From contig NZ_PVXL01000046.1 in assembly GCF_002995805.1 (NCBI RefSeq), forward strand, positions 62,001-126,000: 64,000 bases of DNA, written 5' to 3'. Shown here piece after piece: positions 1 through 7,500 of the stretch (position 1 is its first letter; every line of letters starts with the position of its first letter). The stretch is from Neomoorella stamsii. GTDB lineage: Bacteria > Bacillota > DSM-521 > Neomoorellales > Neomoorellaceae. The translations under genes were made by a program, and so were the position numbers. The notes beneath the pieces are model-generated. The model saw only the letters and a list, made by a program, of their open reading frames with translations, had not been told where the DNA came from and did not search any database.

Positions 1-945
1 TTTCTGTTTCCAGGGAAAGGGCGGCGGCTTCGGCCCCGGCGGCTATTTCCTCCCAGGCCGGCGGTTCCTTGGGTGCAGTCGCCGCCGGGGTAAACTTCGA
101 CGCTGCCGGCGGTGCCGGCTTCTCGCCGGTGGGCTTAAGTGGGAATAACTTATCCCAGAAATCGCTTTCTTTAGCCGCCGGCGCCGGTTGGGCCAGGGGG
201 AGAATCTGCTCGCCGGCCCGGGGTAGTTCCACTACCTGGGGACTGTTGCTACCTCCCCCTGGCGCTGTCCTGGCGGGAGATCCCGGAGGCTGTGATTCCC
301 GGGCATTACCGGTAATCCCGCCCGGATTTTCCGGCTGGGACCGGGACTTTTCCCCCGTTAAGGCAGTAGCAGTTGCTGCTGTTGCCCGGGCAGGGGGTTG
401 CTGGCTCCCCATGGCCGGGGGAGTTCCTGCCTTGGTGGCCGCCACTTCCTGCACCCCTTTAGCCGACTCTACCGCGGGCTCCGGTTCGACATAAGCCCAG
501 TGGATGAGGCCCCAGCGACCATCCTTGAGCCTCAAGAAACGGCCGTCGGCCACCAGTTTTTGTTCCCCCGGTACTTCCGGCTTGCCGGCTTCCTTTAACT
601 CCTCGTTGATTTCACTCAAGCGCAGGGCATCCCCTTCCGCCTGGAGGACGCGGTGAGCGGCATCGTTTTCCTTCAAGCCGTCCAGGCGCAGGCACCAGAG
701 TCCCTTGCCTTCACTGCGAAAGCAGGGGTTTTTGGTCAGGCAGCGGTTAACGTTTTTCTGGATCTTGGCCAGGTTATGGTTGGCCAGCAGGTGCTGCTGC
801 GCTTCCTGGACCAGCTCGTCCACCGATTGGGGCGAGTACTCGAATAAGCGTAATTTGAGCAGGTCGGTGAGGGAATCCAGTTTTCCCGTTACTTTAACTT
901 TAGTTATCTTGGGAGCCGTAGCATTTTTAGGCTTTTTGGCCATGG
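1..945 (-). CDS. HARE-HTH/RNA polymerase delta-like winged-helix protein, C-terminus cut by window edge
   Basis: The frame is open from an ATG at 945 to the left edge (at least 315 codons), so the C-terminus is outside the window. GAGGTG sits just upstream of the ATG. Residues about 20-85 resemble the HARE-HTH/RpoE-delta winged helix: an LTDLLKLRLFEYSP start, NLAKIQKNVNRCL in the middle and a closing GLWCLRL strand. From about residue 155 the protein becomes a long Pro/Ala/Gly/Ser-rich, low-complexity linker, ending in an acidic/Ala-rich stretch at the edge. In the family this fold is tied to RNA polymerase or DNA contacts; the actual role here is unknown. A SigH-like promoter lies at 993-1022. 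Codon use resembles the neighbours. I am confident it is a real gene and moderately confident about the domain. Confidence 0.75.
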
Positions 946-992
946 GTGTCACCTCTTCCAGTTTTTAAGGATTAACCATTATTTGCCTGGTA

Positions 993-1022
993 TTATTTGA
1001 CACCCGGCCTGGATTTTCCTGC
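993..1022 (-). promoter_or_regulatory. SigH-like promoter of the winged-helix gene
   Basis: On the minus strand the -35 element GCAGGAAAA (1014-1022) is followed by a 12-bp spacer and the -10 element GTCAAATAA (993-1001). The Bacillus SigH consensus is RNAGGAWWW, 11-12 bp, RNNGAATWW; this copy has one mismatch (A for G in GAAT). It lies about 50 bp upstream of the ATG at 945. It belongs to the recurrent motif described in the findings. Confidence 0.5.
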
Positions 1023-1037
1023 CAGAAAAATAGAATT

Positions 1038-1979
1038 TTATGTCAATATATGGTAATTTAACAACCAGGCCCAGAGGGGGATGGTTAACAGGGAAACCAG
1101 GGTGGTAGCTACCACCCCTTCGGAGATCAGGTTGTAATCGCCGTCATACTTCCGCGCCACAGCCGGGGCAATGGCCGCTGCCGGCATGGCCATCTCCATA
1201 ATAACCAGCAGGCGGACATTCTTATCCCAACCTGGGACAAGGAACATGGCCCCCAGGGCCAGGAGGGGTAAGATTATCAACCTGATTGCCACTATAAGGT
1301 AAACTATCTTATTGCCGGCCAGGGTACGGATAGGAGATTCGGCCAGCATGGAACCCACCAGGAGGAGGGCCAGGGGTATGGTAGCCTGGCCCAGGCCATC
1401 CAGGGGACGGGAAATAAGGGGCGGTAGCTGGAAATGGCAGAGGGCCAGGACGAGGCCCAGGATAATGGCCAGGACATTGATGTTCAAAATCTGGCGCCAG
1501 TCGAGGCCTTTGGGTTCCTGGTGATCCTGCATTAACCAGACCCCTAAAGTCCAGAAGAGGACATTGTGGCCCAGGGCATACATGGCGGCATAAAAGACCC
1601 CCAGCTGGCCCCACAGGATGTAGGCCACCGGGAAGCCCAGGTAAGCCACATTACCAAAGGCGGTGGTAAAGCGAAAGGCATAATTCGTCTTCAGGGGCAG
1701 GCGCAGCCGGCTCACCGCCAGGACGCACAGGGCGTAGGAGCCAAGGACCAGTACCACCGCGGCGGCCAGGACCAGGAAGGCGTTTGTTAATTCCTGGCCG
1801 GACACCTTGAGATTCATGGAGGTGACGGTCAGGGCTGGCATAGTAAAATAAAAGATGATGTCGGAAATAACTTGATCGCCCTGGGCGGTCAAAATCTTAC
1901 GCCGGCGCCCCAGGAACCCCAGGAAGACATAGAAAAACAGGGCTCCTACCTGGGCCCCGACAGCCAATAGCTGGGTCAA
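1038..1979 (-). CDS. AEC (auxin efflux carrier) family transporter
   Basis: 313 residues, the usual length of the AEC family (malonate, malate or auxin-type permeases of the BART superfamily). About ten hydrophobic segments are visible, arranged as two five-helix halves separated by a charged loop near residue 155 (QDHQEPKGLDWRQIL). The start is a TTG at 1979, with AAGGA a little upstream at the 3' end of the preceding methyltransferase gene (7 bp gap), so the two are probably co-transcribed. Family members export or exchange small organic anions; the substrate cannot be told from the sequence. No regulatory site was seen. The family call is firm, the substrate unknown. Confidence 0.85.
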   Translation of the reverse strand: MTQLLAVGAQVGALFFYVFLGFLGRRRKILTAQGDQVISDIIFYFTMPALTVTSMNLKVSGQELTNAFLVLAAAVVLVLGSYALCVLAVSRLRLPLKTNYAFRFTTAFGNVAYLGFPVAYILWGQLGVFYAAMYALGHNVLFWTLGVWLMQDHQEPKGLDWRQILNINVLAIILGLVLALCHFQLPPLISRPLDGLGQATIPLALLLVGSMLAESPIRTLAGNKIVYLIVAIRLIILPLLALGAMFLVPGWDKNVRLLVIMEMAMPAAAIAPAVARKYDGDYNLISEGVVATTLVSLLTIPLWAWLLNYHILT

Positions 1980-1986
1980 CTTTGCT

Positions 1987-2832
1987 TCATTCCTTCCTCA
2001 GGATAAGGATGTTCTGGTGGGTAATGTTTGGTACAAAGACTGATTTAACGGCATAGGGCTTCAGGTGGCGGCGGGTGGCCTTGTTGGACCAGATCTTCAC
2101 TCCTTTAAATTTGAAGCCGATCTCGCGCATGGCCTGGGCTACTAAAAAACCCAGGGGAACATATTCTCCCTGCTGGTAACGGTCCCCCACCAGCATGACC
2201 AGGTAGCGGCCGGGCATGAGTACCCGCCGGATTTCCTGCCCGATCTCCTGCAGGCGCCCCAGGAAACTGGCCAGGTCGGGGGCCTGGCCCAGGTCATTTT
2301 CCAGCAAAGGAGAGAGCATATTAAAGTTGGTCTCCTTGCTGAAGCCTGTAGCGCCATGGTTAATCCCGTAAGGAGGATCGGTAATTACCGCCGGTATGGA
2401 TTCGGCTGGTAACTCCTTCAGGAGGCACAGGCAGTCGCCCTCGCGCATTTCCCCGGTCAGGGGTTCCCCGCCGGCAACCGCCCCTTCCCGGCGGCGGATA
2501 ACCCCATTCTCAATGACAAAATCTCGCTGGATGGCCCGGTAGATAGCTACCCAGCGGGGGTCGAGTTCAAAACCAAGACTCGGCCGCCCGGCCAGGGCCG
2601 CCCCCAGGAGGGTTCCCCCCACCCCGGCAAAGGGGTCCAGGACCAGCTCGCCTTTTTTGGTAAAAAAACGGACAATTTCCGCCATGACCTCCGGCGGCTT
2701 CATGGCCCCGTGTTGCTTGCGCAGAGGGTGGGTAGCATCGGGGGGGTAGGTGGTAATGTAGAGGGTGTCGGTCCAGTACAGCCATTCCCGGCCGTCTAGA
2801 TCGTTGAGGGGATTCTGGAGTTTACCGGTCAT
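1987..2832 (-). CDS. DNA or RNA methyltransferase of the N4/N6 amino-methyltransferase type, permuted motif order
   Basis: Start chosen at the ATG at 2832 (281 residues), which has GAGGTG upstream; the open frame runs further 5' but that extension overlaps the DUF2007 gene. The SAM-binding motif DPFAGVGG comes first, preceded by HPLRKQHGAMKPPEVM as in the C-terminal part of beta-class enzymes, and the catalytic TDPPYG motif follows about 90 residues later. In beta-class enzymes DPPY precedes the FxGxG motif, so this protein looks circularly permuted. There is no restriction endonuclease next to it. A DNA target (orphan methylase) or an RNA target (TRM11-like THUMP-less enzyme) are both possible. 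It overlaps the upstream DUF2007 gene by 11 bp. Confidence 0.75.
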   Translation of the reverse strand: MTGKLQNPLNDLDGREWLYWTDTLYITTYPPDATHPLRKQHGAMKPPEVMAEIVRFFTKKGELVLDPFAGVGGTLLGAALAGRPSLGFELDPRWVAIYRAIQRDFVIENGVIRRREGAVAGGEPLTGEMREGDCLCLLKELPAESIPAVITDPPYGINHGATGFSKETNFNMLSPLLENDLGQAPDLASFLGRLQEIGQEIRRVLMPGRYLVMLVGDRYQQGEYVPLGFLVAQAMREIGFKFKGVKIWSNKATRRHLKPYAVKSVFVPNITHQNILILRKE

Positions 2833-3061
2833 GGGGCACCTCACCCTGGAATCCTGCTGCCAGGAGGTCCCGCGCCTGACCGGCAACTTCCGCCGGTACC
2901 TGCACCTGGACCATCCCCAGGGGGCCGGTATTAAAGCCATAAATGTTCCCCAGGGCCTCTCCCAGCAGGCGTACCGGCAGGCCGGCAGCCTCGAGTAAGC
3001 CCTGGACCATCAGGGCTTCTACCCTCTCCCTTACGGCCACAGTAACCCATCCGCCAGGCAT
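2822..3061 (-). CDS. DUF2007 (putative signal-transducing) protein
   Basis: 79 residues. The pattern, a short strand, ERVEALMVQGLLEAAGLPVRLLGE, then VQVPAEVAGQARDLLAAG, fits the DUF2007 domain, a small ferredoxin-like fold whose members have an unknown, possibly ligand-binding role. The ATG at 3061 is preceded by purine-rich sequence. The last 11 bp overlap the start of the methyltransferase gene, implying translational coupling. It is 5 bp from the rluD-like gene upstream. The function is not known. Confidence 0.7.
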   Translation of the reverse strand: MPGGWVTVAVRERVEALMVQGLLEAAGLPVRLLGEALGNIYGFNTGPLGMVQVQVPAEVAGQARDLLAAGFQGEVPHDR

Positions 3062-3066
3062 CTTCT

Positions 3067-4002
3067 CTACCCCTCTCCCTTTTTCTCCCGCCTTAAAGTT
3101 TCCAGGACCTGTAAAAAGACCGGCGGCGGCGGTGCCGTAAACTCCAGGTAATCGCCTCGTACGGGGTGGTTAAAACCCAGGCAACCGGCATGCAGGAGCT
3201 GCCCCGGCAGGACAAAGGGGCAGTGGCGGGGGCCGTATTTGGGGTCACCTACCACCGGGTGACCCAGGAAAGCCATGTGCACCCGGATCTGGTGGGTGCG
3301 CCCCGTCTCCAGCCGCGCCTCCAGCAGGGTATACCGGTCAAACTGCTCTAGAACCCGGTAATGGGTGATGGCCTCCCGGGAATTTTTCTCAGTAACCGCC
3401 ATGCGCTGCCGGTCGACAGGGTGCCGGCCGATGGGCGCCTCAATACGGCCGCGGGGCTCGGTCACTACCCCGTGGACCAGGGCCAGGTAAACCCTTTTCA
3501 TGCTGTGGTACTTGACCTGGGCCGCCAGCCCCTGGTGGGCCGCATCATTTTTAGCTGCCACCAGGATGCCGGAGGTATCTTTATCCAGGCGGTGCACTAT
3601 ACCCGGCCGCAGGACGCCGTTTATACCCGATAGATCACCACAGTGGTACAATAAGGCATTGACCAGGGTACCGTGCTCATTGCCGGGAGCCGGGTGGACA
3701 ACCATACCCTGGGGCTTGTTGACGACAATAATATCCTTATCTTCGTAGAGGATGTCCAGGGGGATAGGTTCAGGTCCTACCTCCAGCCGCGCCGGCTCCG
3801 GCAGGTTGACCTGGATTTTTTCCCCGCCCCGCAGGCGGTAATTGGCTTTCGGCTGTCCCCCTCCGGGGAAAGTAACCTCGCCGGCATCCAGCAGTTGCTG
3901 GACGCGGGAACGGGATACCCCTTCCAGCTCGCCGGCCAGCCAGGCATCCAGGCGCTTTCCCCTGTCTTGCGGGGGAACTTCCAGCTCTATGCGACGGCTC
4001 AC
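3067..4002 (-). CDS. RluA/RluD-family pseudouridine synthase
   Basis: 311 residues. An N-terminal S4-type RNA-binding domain (RLDAWLAGELEGVSRSRVQQLL, about 17-40) is followed by the catalytic pseudouridine synthase domain with the HRLDKDTSG motif, whose Asp is the nucleophile, and the conserved ARLETGRTHQIRVHMAFLGHP block. It isomerises uridine in rRNA, probably the large-subunit sites set by RluD/YlyB-type enzymes. The start is a GTG at 4002 that overlaps the lspA stop as GTGA, so translation is probably coupled. The lspA-rluD pair is a conserved arrangement in Firmicutes (lspA-ylyB in Bacillus). Confidence 0.93.
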   Translation of the reverse strand: MSRRIELEVPPQDRGKRLDAWLAGELEGVSRSRVQQLLDAGEVTFPGGGQPKANYRLRGGEKIQVNLPEPARLEVGPEPIPLDILYEDKDIIVVNKPQGMVVHPAPGNEHGTLVNALLYHCGDLSGINGVLRPGIVHRLDKDTSGILVAAKNDAAHQGLAAQVKYHSMKRVYLALVHGVVTEPRGRIEAPIGRHPVDRQRMAVTEKNSREAITHYRVLEQFDRYTLLEARLETGRTHQIRVHMAFLGHPVVGDPKYGPRHCPFVLPGQLLHAGCLGFNHPVRGDYLEFTAPPPPVFLQVLETLRREKKGEG

Positions 4003-4457
4003 AGGCTCTTCCCCTGTTCACCTGCCGGCCCCAGGAGTTCCCAGCAGAGGAGAATAACGCCGCTAACGATAGCCATGTCAGCCAGGTTAAAAACCGGCCA
4101 GATGCGGAAATCGAGGAAGTCAACTACATAACCAAAGCGCAGGCGGTCAATGAGGTTACCCAGGGCGCCGCCCAGCATCAAGGCCAGGGCCAGGCGCAAG
4201 AGTATACGGCCTGGCGGCAGGAAGCGGTAAGCTACCAGGATAATAACCGCCACCAGCAGGGTCACGCCTATAAAAACCGGAGTTTTATAGGCCAGGAGGC
4301 CAAAGGCCGCCCCGGGATTATTGACGTAAGTTAAATGAAAAACTGAATTGATTACCGGCAGGCTCTCATTGGGCCGGAAATTGGCCCGGATGATATACTT
4401 GCTCAACTGGTCAATGCCCAGTACCAGGGCTACCAGTAATAAAAAGGGCAAGATCAA
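3999..4457 (-). CDS. lspA: Lipoprotein signal peptidase II
   Basis: 152 residues, four predicted membrane segments. The conserved blocks are DQLSKYI near the N-terminus, NPGAAFGLL, GGALGNLIDRLRFGYVVDFLDF and FNLADMAI; the aspartates in NLIDR and NLADM are the catalytic pair known from the family. It removes signal peptides from prolipoproteins in the membrane, including the lipobox protein at 48050-49042. The frame starts at a TTG at 4457 overlapping the thiD stop; a second TTG at 4451 has better spacing to the GGGGGG purine tract and is an equally good start. It is in an operon with thiD and the pseudouridine synthase gene. Confidence 0.95.
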   Translation of the reverse strand: MILPFLLLVALVLGIDQLSKYIIRANFRPNESLPVINSVFHLTYVNNPGAAFGLLAYKTPVFIGVTLLVAVIILVAYRFLPPGRILLRLALALMLGGALGNLIDRLRFGYVVDFLDFRIWPVFNLADMAIVSGVILLCWELLGPAGEQGKSL

Positions 4458-5248
4458 TCCCCCCAGGAATAATAGGGTGCCAGGTGGTGCACCGGCCCGT
4501 AGCCTTGACCTACGGCCCGGGCCTGGCTGATAGCCGTCTGGATATACTCCTTGGCTTCCGCTACCGCTGCGGGTACCGTCAAACCCAGGGCCAGGAAAGC
4601 GGCGATGGCTGCCGACAGGGTACAGCCCGTCCCGTGGGTGTGGCGGTTATCCAGGCGGGGAGCGGTAAAACGCCGGGCTTCCCGGCCATCAAAGAGAATA
4701 TCAGTTGCCGCGCCGGCCAGGTGCCCTCCCTTGACTAAAACATAGGGTACACCCAGGTCATGCAACTCCCGGGCCGCGGCTACCATCTCATCTTCGCTGC
4801 TAATCTCGCGTCCCGTGAGAACGCCGGCCTCATCCAGGTTGGGGGTAATGACCAGGGCCAGGGGCAGCAGTTTTTCCTGCAAAGCCCGGCGGGCTTCCCG
4901 GGCCAGCAGGAGATGGCCGCTCTTGGCCACCATGACCGGGTCAATAACGAGGTTCTTTATCCCGTACTCCTGCACCTTGGCGGCTACGACTTCGATAATA
5001 CCGGCATTGGCCAGCATGCCGGTTTTGACGGCGTCGGCACCGATATCGCTTAAAACAGCGTCCAGTTGCCGGCCGACGAACTCCGGCGGCAGGTCGAAGG
5101 TCCCCTGCACCCCCAGGGTATTCTGGGCCGTCACGGAAGTAATCACACTGGTACCGTAAACTTTGAGGGCGGCAAAGGTCTTCAAGTCGGCCTGAATACC
5201 GGCCCCGCCCCCGGAATCGGAACCGGCAATGGTTAAGGCTTTGTGCAT
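4454..5248 (-). CDS. thiD: Hydroxymethylpyrimidine/phosphomethylpyrimidine kinase
   Basis: 264 residues, standard length. Ribokinase-fold signatures are visible: GSDSGGGAGIQADLKTF at the N-terminus (substrate loop), VLVKGGHL, and HGTGCTLSAAIAAFLALG with the anion-hole GTGC near residue 212. It phosphorylates HMP and HMP-P in thiamine synthesis or salvage. The ATG at 5248 has GGAGGAG at ideal spacing. No other thiamine gene is adjacent except the distant ThiS-like ORF at 40208, and no TPP riboswitch is visible upstream. A SigA-like promoter is at 5277-5305. Pyridoxal kinase activity is a possible alternative for this fold. Confidence 0.93.
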   Translation of the reverse strand: MHKALTIAGSDSGGGAGIQADLKTFAALKVYGTSVITSVTAQNTLGVQGTFDLPPEFVGRQLDAVLSDIGADAVKTGMLANAGIIEVVAAKVQEYGIKNLVIDPVMVAKSGHLLLAREARRALQEKLLPLALVITPNLDEAGVLTGREISSEDEMVAAARELHDLGVPYVLVKGGHLAGAATDILFDGREARRFTAPRLDNRHTHGTGCTLSAAIAAFLALGLTVPAAVAEAKEYIQTAISQARAVGQGYGPVHHLAPYYSWGD

Positions 5249-5276
5249 AAACTCCTCCCCCGTTCTCTAGTTCTCT

Positions 5277-5305
5277 ATCATACCACGTCAGCCGGTATGG
5301 GTAAA
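5277..5305 (-). promoter_or_regulatory. SigA-type promoter candidate for thiD-lspA
   Basis: On the minus strand TTTACC (5300-5305), a 17-bp spacer and TATGAT (5277-5282) lie 29 bp upstream of the thiD ATG. The -10 element is good and the -35 element weak (4 of 6). Confidence 0.45.
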
Positions 5306-5317
5306 CTACTTTTGAGG

Positions 5318-5400
5318 GGTGGCTTTTGTTTGGAGCGAGCGAGCTTCTCCCGGGCGACGCAGCGGCCGCAGGTTTTGCTGGAGAGCGAGGGCGAGGCCAT
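5318..5400 (+). repeat. Palindromic dispersed repeat family R2, copy A
   Basis: Begins GGTGGCTTTTGTTTGGAGCGAGC and ends near GAGAGCGAGGGCGAGGCC. The reverse complement of 10317-10391 aligns along the whole element, with the shared CGCAGGTTT / TGCAGGTTT segment. It lies in the gap between the divergently transcribed thiD and DUF1540 genes. Confidence 0.6.
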
Positions 5401-5430
5401 TTGAGGAAGTGGGAAGTGAGATGTAGGAAG
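5401..5430 (+). repeat. Heptad-type repeat (GAAGTGG/GAAGTGA units), copy 1
   Basis: TTGAGGAAGTGGGAAGTGAG followed by ATGTAGG. Near-identical strings occur at 13317, 23011 (inverted) and 40467 (inverted). Here it directly adjoins the ribosome-binding site of the DUF1540 gene. Confidence 0.6.
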
Positions 5431-5441
5431 GGGGATTTGCT

Positions 5442-5645
5442 TTGCCCCGCATATACTGTGAGGTAGATATCTGCGTCCACCACGATGGGGCCGGTTTCTG
5501 CAAGCTGGAGACCATCCACATCACCAGGAACGGACTGGATACCAACTGCGGCGATTTTCAACGATTGCTGCCGGAAAAGGATACCACCACCGTCTTTTCC
5601 TTTGGCAAGGCCAATGATACCATGGAAACTATACCCTATGACTAA
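5442..5645 (+). CDS. DUF1540 family small cysteine-rich protein
   Basis: 67 residues from a TTG start at 5442, with AGGAAGGGGGA six bases upstream, which supports this unusual start. The Cys spacing C6-x4-C11-x7-C19 and a final C near residue 35 match the DUF1540 pattern (CxVxxCxHxxxGxC...IxI...C), a putative metal-binding module common in spore-formers. It is one of only two clear plus-strand genes in the window. Its stop overlaps the stop of the convergent yteA-type gene by 4 bp, so the two transcripts must run into each other. The function is unknown. Confidence 0.75.
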   Translation: MPRIYCEVDICVHHDGAGFCKLETIHITRNGLDTNCGDFQRLLPEKDTTTVFSFGKANDTMETIPYD

Positions 5646-6391
5646 CTATCTTTTTCGTCCCTATCCCGCAGCACCCGGTCCCAGCCGGCATCGCCAATTA
5701 CCTTTTCCTCCGGGGCCCCTTCGTCATCAATGTAGGCTCCGGTATCTTCGTAAAACATGCCGTCGGCACCTTTAAAATAGGGGATGCCTTCTACCGGCTC
5801 AACATAACCCTGGTCTTCATCCAGGTCCAGGGGGCCAAAGTAGGCCCCGCTGCGGGATTCCGAAGCGTGTTCAATAGTCTGGGCCAGGTCCTGCCAGGTG
5901 TCTTCGCCGTCATACATGATGGCTTCTTCCTCATCCGGGTGTTTTTGATACGGGTCAGAGAACTGGCCGCCAAAGGGAGGCAAGATGACCTGCTCTTCGA
6001 TGGGGCGCCGGTTAATGTCTCCTGCTCCTTCCATTTTTTTACGGCACTCCAGGCACAGGGTAGTTTCCGGGATAGCCTCCAGCCGTTCCCGGGGTATCTC
6101 CTGTCCACACACCCGGCAGTAGCCGTAGGTCCCTTCCTGGATGCTCTCCAGGGCATCGTCTATCTTTTGCAGCTGGATGCGGGCGTTATCCCTCAAGGCC
6201 AGGTCTTTGCTGCGCTCGAATTCTTCACTGCCGAGATCCCCCGGGTGGTTATCGTAGCGGGAAAGCTCCTGGGTGGACTCCAGCAGGGACTCCCGCAATC
6301 CCCCGCTGTTAAAGGTATCTATTTGTTCTTCCAGCCTTTTCTTTTCCTCCAGCAATTTCTGGCGAAAATGCTCCAGGAATTTTGCATACAT
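5642..6391 (-). CDS. yteA: YteA family TraR/DksA-type zinc-finger protein (sporulation-associated)
   Basis: 249 residues. The N-terminal half is a charged helical hairpin (KLLEEKKRLEEQIDTF). A DksA/TraR C4 zinc finger follows at about residues 90-120 (YCRVCGQ ... CLECRKK). The C-terminal half is acidic and matches the YteA extension (DDEGAPEEKVIGDAGWDRVL). DksA proteins bind the RNA polymerase secondary channel; YteA in Bacillus is a sporulation-time protein of unknown role. The ATG at 6391 has GGAGG at 8 bp. It is co-oriented with, and 15 bp from, the DUF5665 gene. Confidence 0.88.
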   Translation of the reverse strand: MYAKFLEHFRQKLLEEKKRLEEQIDTFNSGGLRESLLESTQELSRYDNHPGDLGSEEFERSKDLALRDNARIQLQKIDDALESIQEGTYGYCRVCGQEIPRERLEAIPETTLCLECRKKMEGAGDINRRPIEEQVILPPFGGQFSDPYQKHPDEEEAIMYDGEDTWQDLAQTIEHASESRSGAYFGPLDLDEDQGYVEPVEGIPYFKGADGMFYEDTGAYIDDEGAPEEKVIGDAGWDRVLRDRDEKDS

Positions 6392-6406
6392 ATTAGATGC
6401 CTCCTT

Positions 6407-6700
6407 TTAATAAACCTCCTGCTGGACCATGCGGACAATTTCCGCAATAAGTTTACCGATAACCGGCAGGTTGAGCAGGGCCAGCTCGCGGATGATGTAG
6501 ATCACAATGGCGCCCAGGATGGTAAAACCCACAGCTATACCCAGGCCCCTGGCTACCCCGGCGGCAAAGTTCAAGTACAGGAGCCGCCAGGGCCGGTGGT
6601 AGAGTTCTATCCACTCGGCGACGTTGGCCTTTTCTATGGTGGTGATTAATTGCTGCACCTTTTCGGCCAGGAAAGCAGCCCCGCGCTCTGCTTCAGCCAA
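6407..6700 (-). CDS. DUF5665 small membrane protein
   Basis: 97 residues from a TTG at 6700, with GGGGTG eight bases upstream. An amphipathic N-terminal part (AEKVQQLITTIEKANVAEWIELYHRPWRLLYLNF) is followed by one clear membrane segment (GLGIAVGFTILGAIVIYIIREL, about 53-74) and a short tail LPVIGKLIAEIV. This matches the DUF5665 layout, a single-pass protein of spore-forming clostridia with no known activity. It is probably in an operon with yteA. Confidence 0.7.
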   Translation of the reverse strand: MAEAERGAAFLAEKVQQLITTIEKANVAEWIELYHRPWRLLYLNFAAGVARGLGIAVGFTILGAIVIYIIRELALLNLPVIGKLIAEIVRMVQQEVY

Positions 6701-6773
6701 AAATATTACACCCCGCCTGTACTACCCAACTTCCCGCAATAAATATCTTTCCCTGCCACCAGGCGTCTTAAAA

Positions 6774-6806
6774 CAAAAAATCCTGCGTCTTACGGTCGCA
6801 GGATTC
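6774..6806 (-). terminator. Rho-independent terminator of pduL
   Basis: On the minus strand AATCCTGCG (6797-6805) and CGCAGGATT (6779-6787) form a 9-bp stem followed by TTTTTGTTTT. The left arm encodes the last residues (ILR) of pduL, so the stop codon lies inside the hairpin. Confidence 0.85.
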
Positions 6807-7392
6807 TAACCTTATCACCGCCGGCGAGGAGGGCGGCATTGGCTTCGTCGGTATCCAGGTGCAGCTCCAGGCGGTAGTGGGGGCTGGTCCGGATAATAAC
6901 GTTATCTAAGATCATGCCCCTTATACCGGGGACCCAGACCTGGACCAGCTGCTCGTCATTGAGGTGGAGGGCCTTAGCCCGGTCTTCTTCCATATGGATG
7001 TGGCGGGCCGCTAAGATAACCCCCCGGGGCAGGTTGATGGCTCCGGCCGGCCCGACCACCGCGATGCCAGGCGTATCAGCCAGGTCGCCGGATTCCCGTA
7101 CTGGCGGCTTTAGTCCCAAGCGGAAACCGTCGGTCATGGCTATTTCCACCTGGGAGTAGGGCCGTAGCGGCCCCAGGACCCGGACCCCCTCCAGGACGCC
7201 ACGGGGACCGACGATGGTCACCGTCTCCCTGGCGGCAAATTCCCCGGGCTGGCTGAGTTCCCGGTAGACTGTCAGTTCATAGCCGGGGCCAAAAAGGGCG
7301 TCGAGATCCTCCCGGCAGAGATGGATATGGCGACCAGAAACCCCCACCGGAACTTCCACGGGCAAAAAGTCTTCTGCCTGGAATAGCCTCAC
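6790..7392 (-). CDS. pduL: PduL-type phosphotransacylase (phosphate acetyl/propanoyltransferase)
   Basis: 200 residues. Two copies of the PduL domain are visible with the metal-binding histidines in GRHIHLCREDL (about residue 20) and ARHIHMEEDRA (about residue 130). There is no N-terminal encapsulation peptide and no microcompartment gene nearby, so it is a cytosolic enzyme. PduL interconverts acyl-CoA and acyl-phosphate; in Moorella, which lacks a classical Pta, PduL enzymes do this step between acetyl-CoA and acetate. GTG start at 7392 with an AGGGA purine tract. It stands alone downstream of ileS. Confidence 0.93.
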   Translation of the reverse strand: MRLFQAEDFLPVEVPVGVSGRHIHLCREDLDALFGPGYELTVYRELSQPGEFAARETVTIVGPRGVLEGVRVLGPLRPYSQVEIAMTDGFRLGLKPPVRESGDLADTPGIAVVGPAGAINLPRGVILAARHIHMEEDRAKALHLNDEQLVQVWVPGIRGMILDNVIIRTSPHYRLELHLDTDEANAALLAGGDKVRILRP

Positions 7393-7500
7393 CGTCCCTG
7401 CCCATCCTTTCCTGGTTATTACTTCCGCCTGGAATGATCTAGTAGCAAGTTACAGGCTTTTTTAGTATGGCCAACTCCTCCATTTTTATGGCTGGTTCTT

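Noticed and set aside
5249-5441. Possible TPP riboswitch before thiD
   Set aside because: No CUGAGA or ACCUGA thi-box elements are visible on the minus strand.
6701-6789. SigH-like promoter for DUF5665-yteA
   Set aside because: GCAGGGAAA-N11-CGGGAAGTT has three mismatches, too many to list as a feature.
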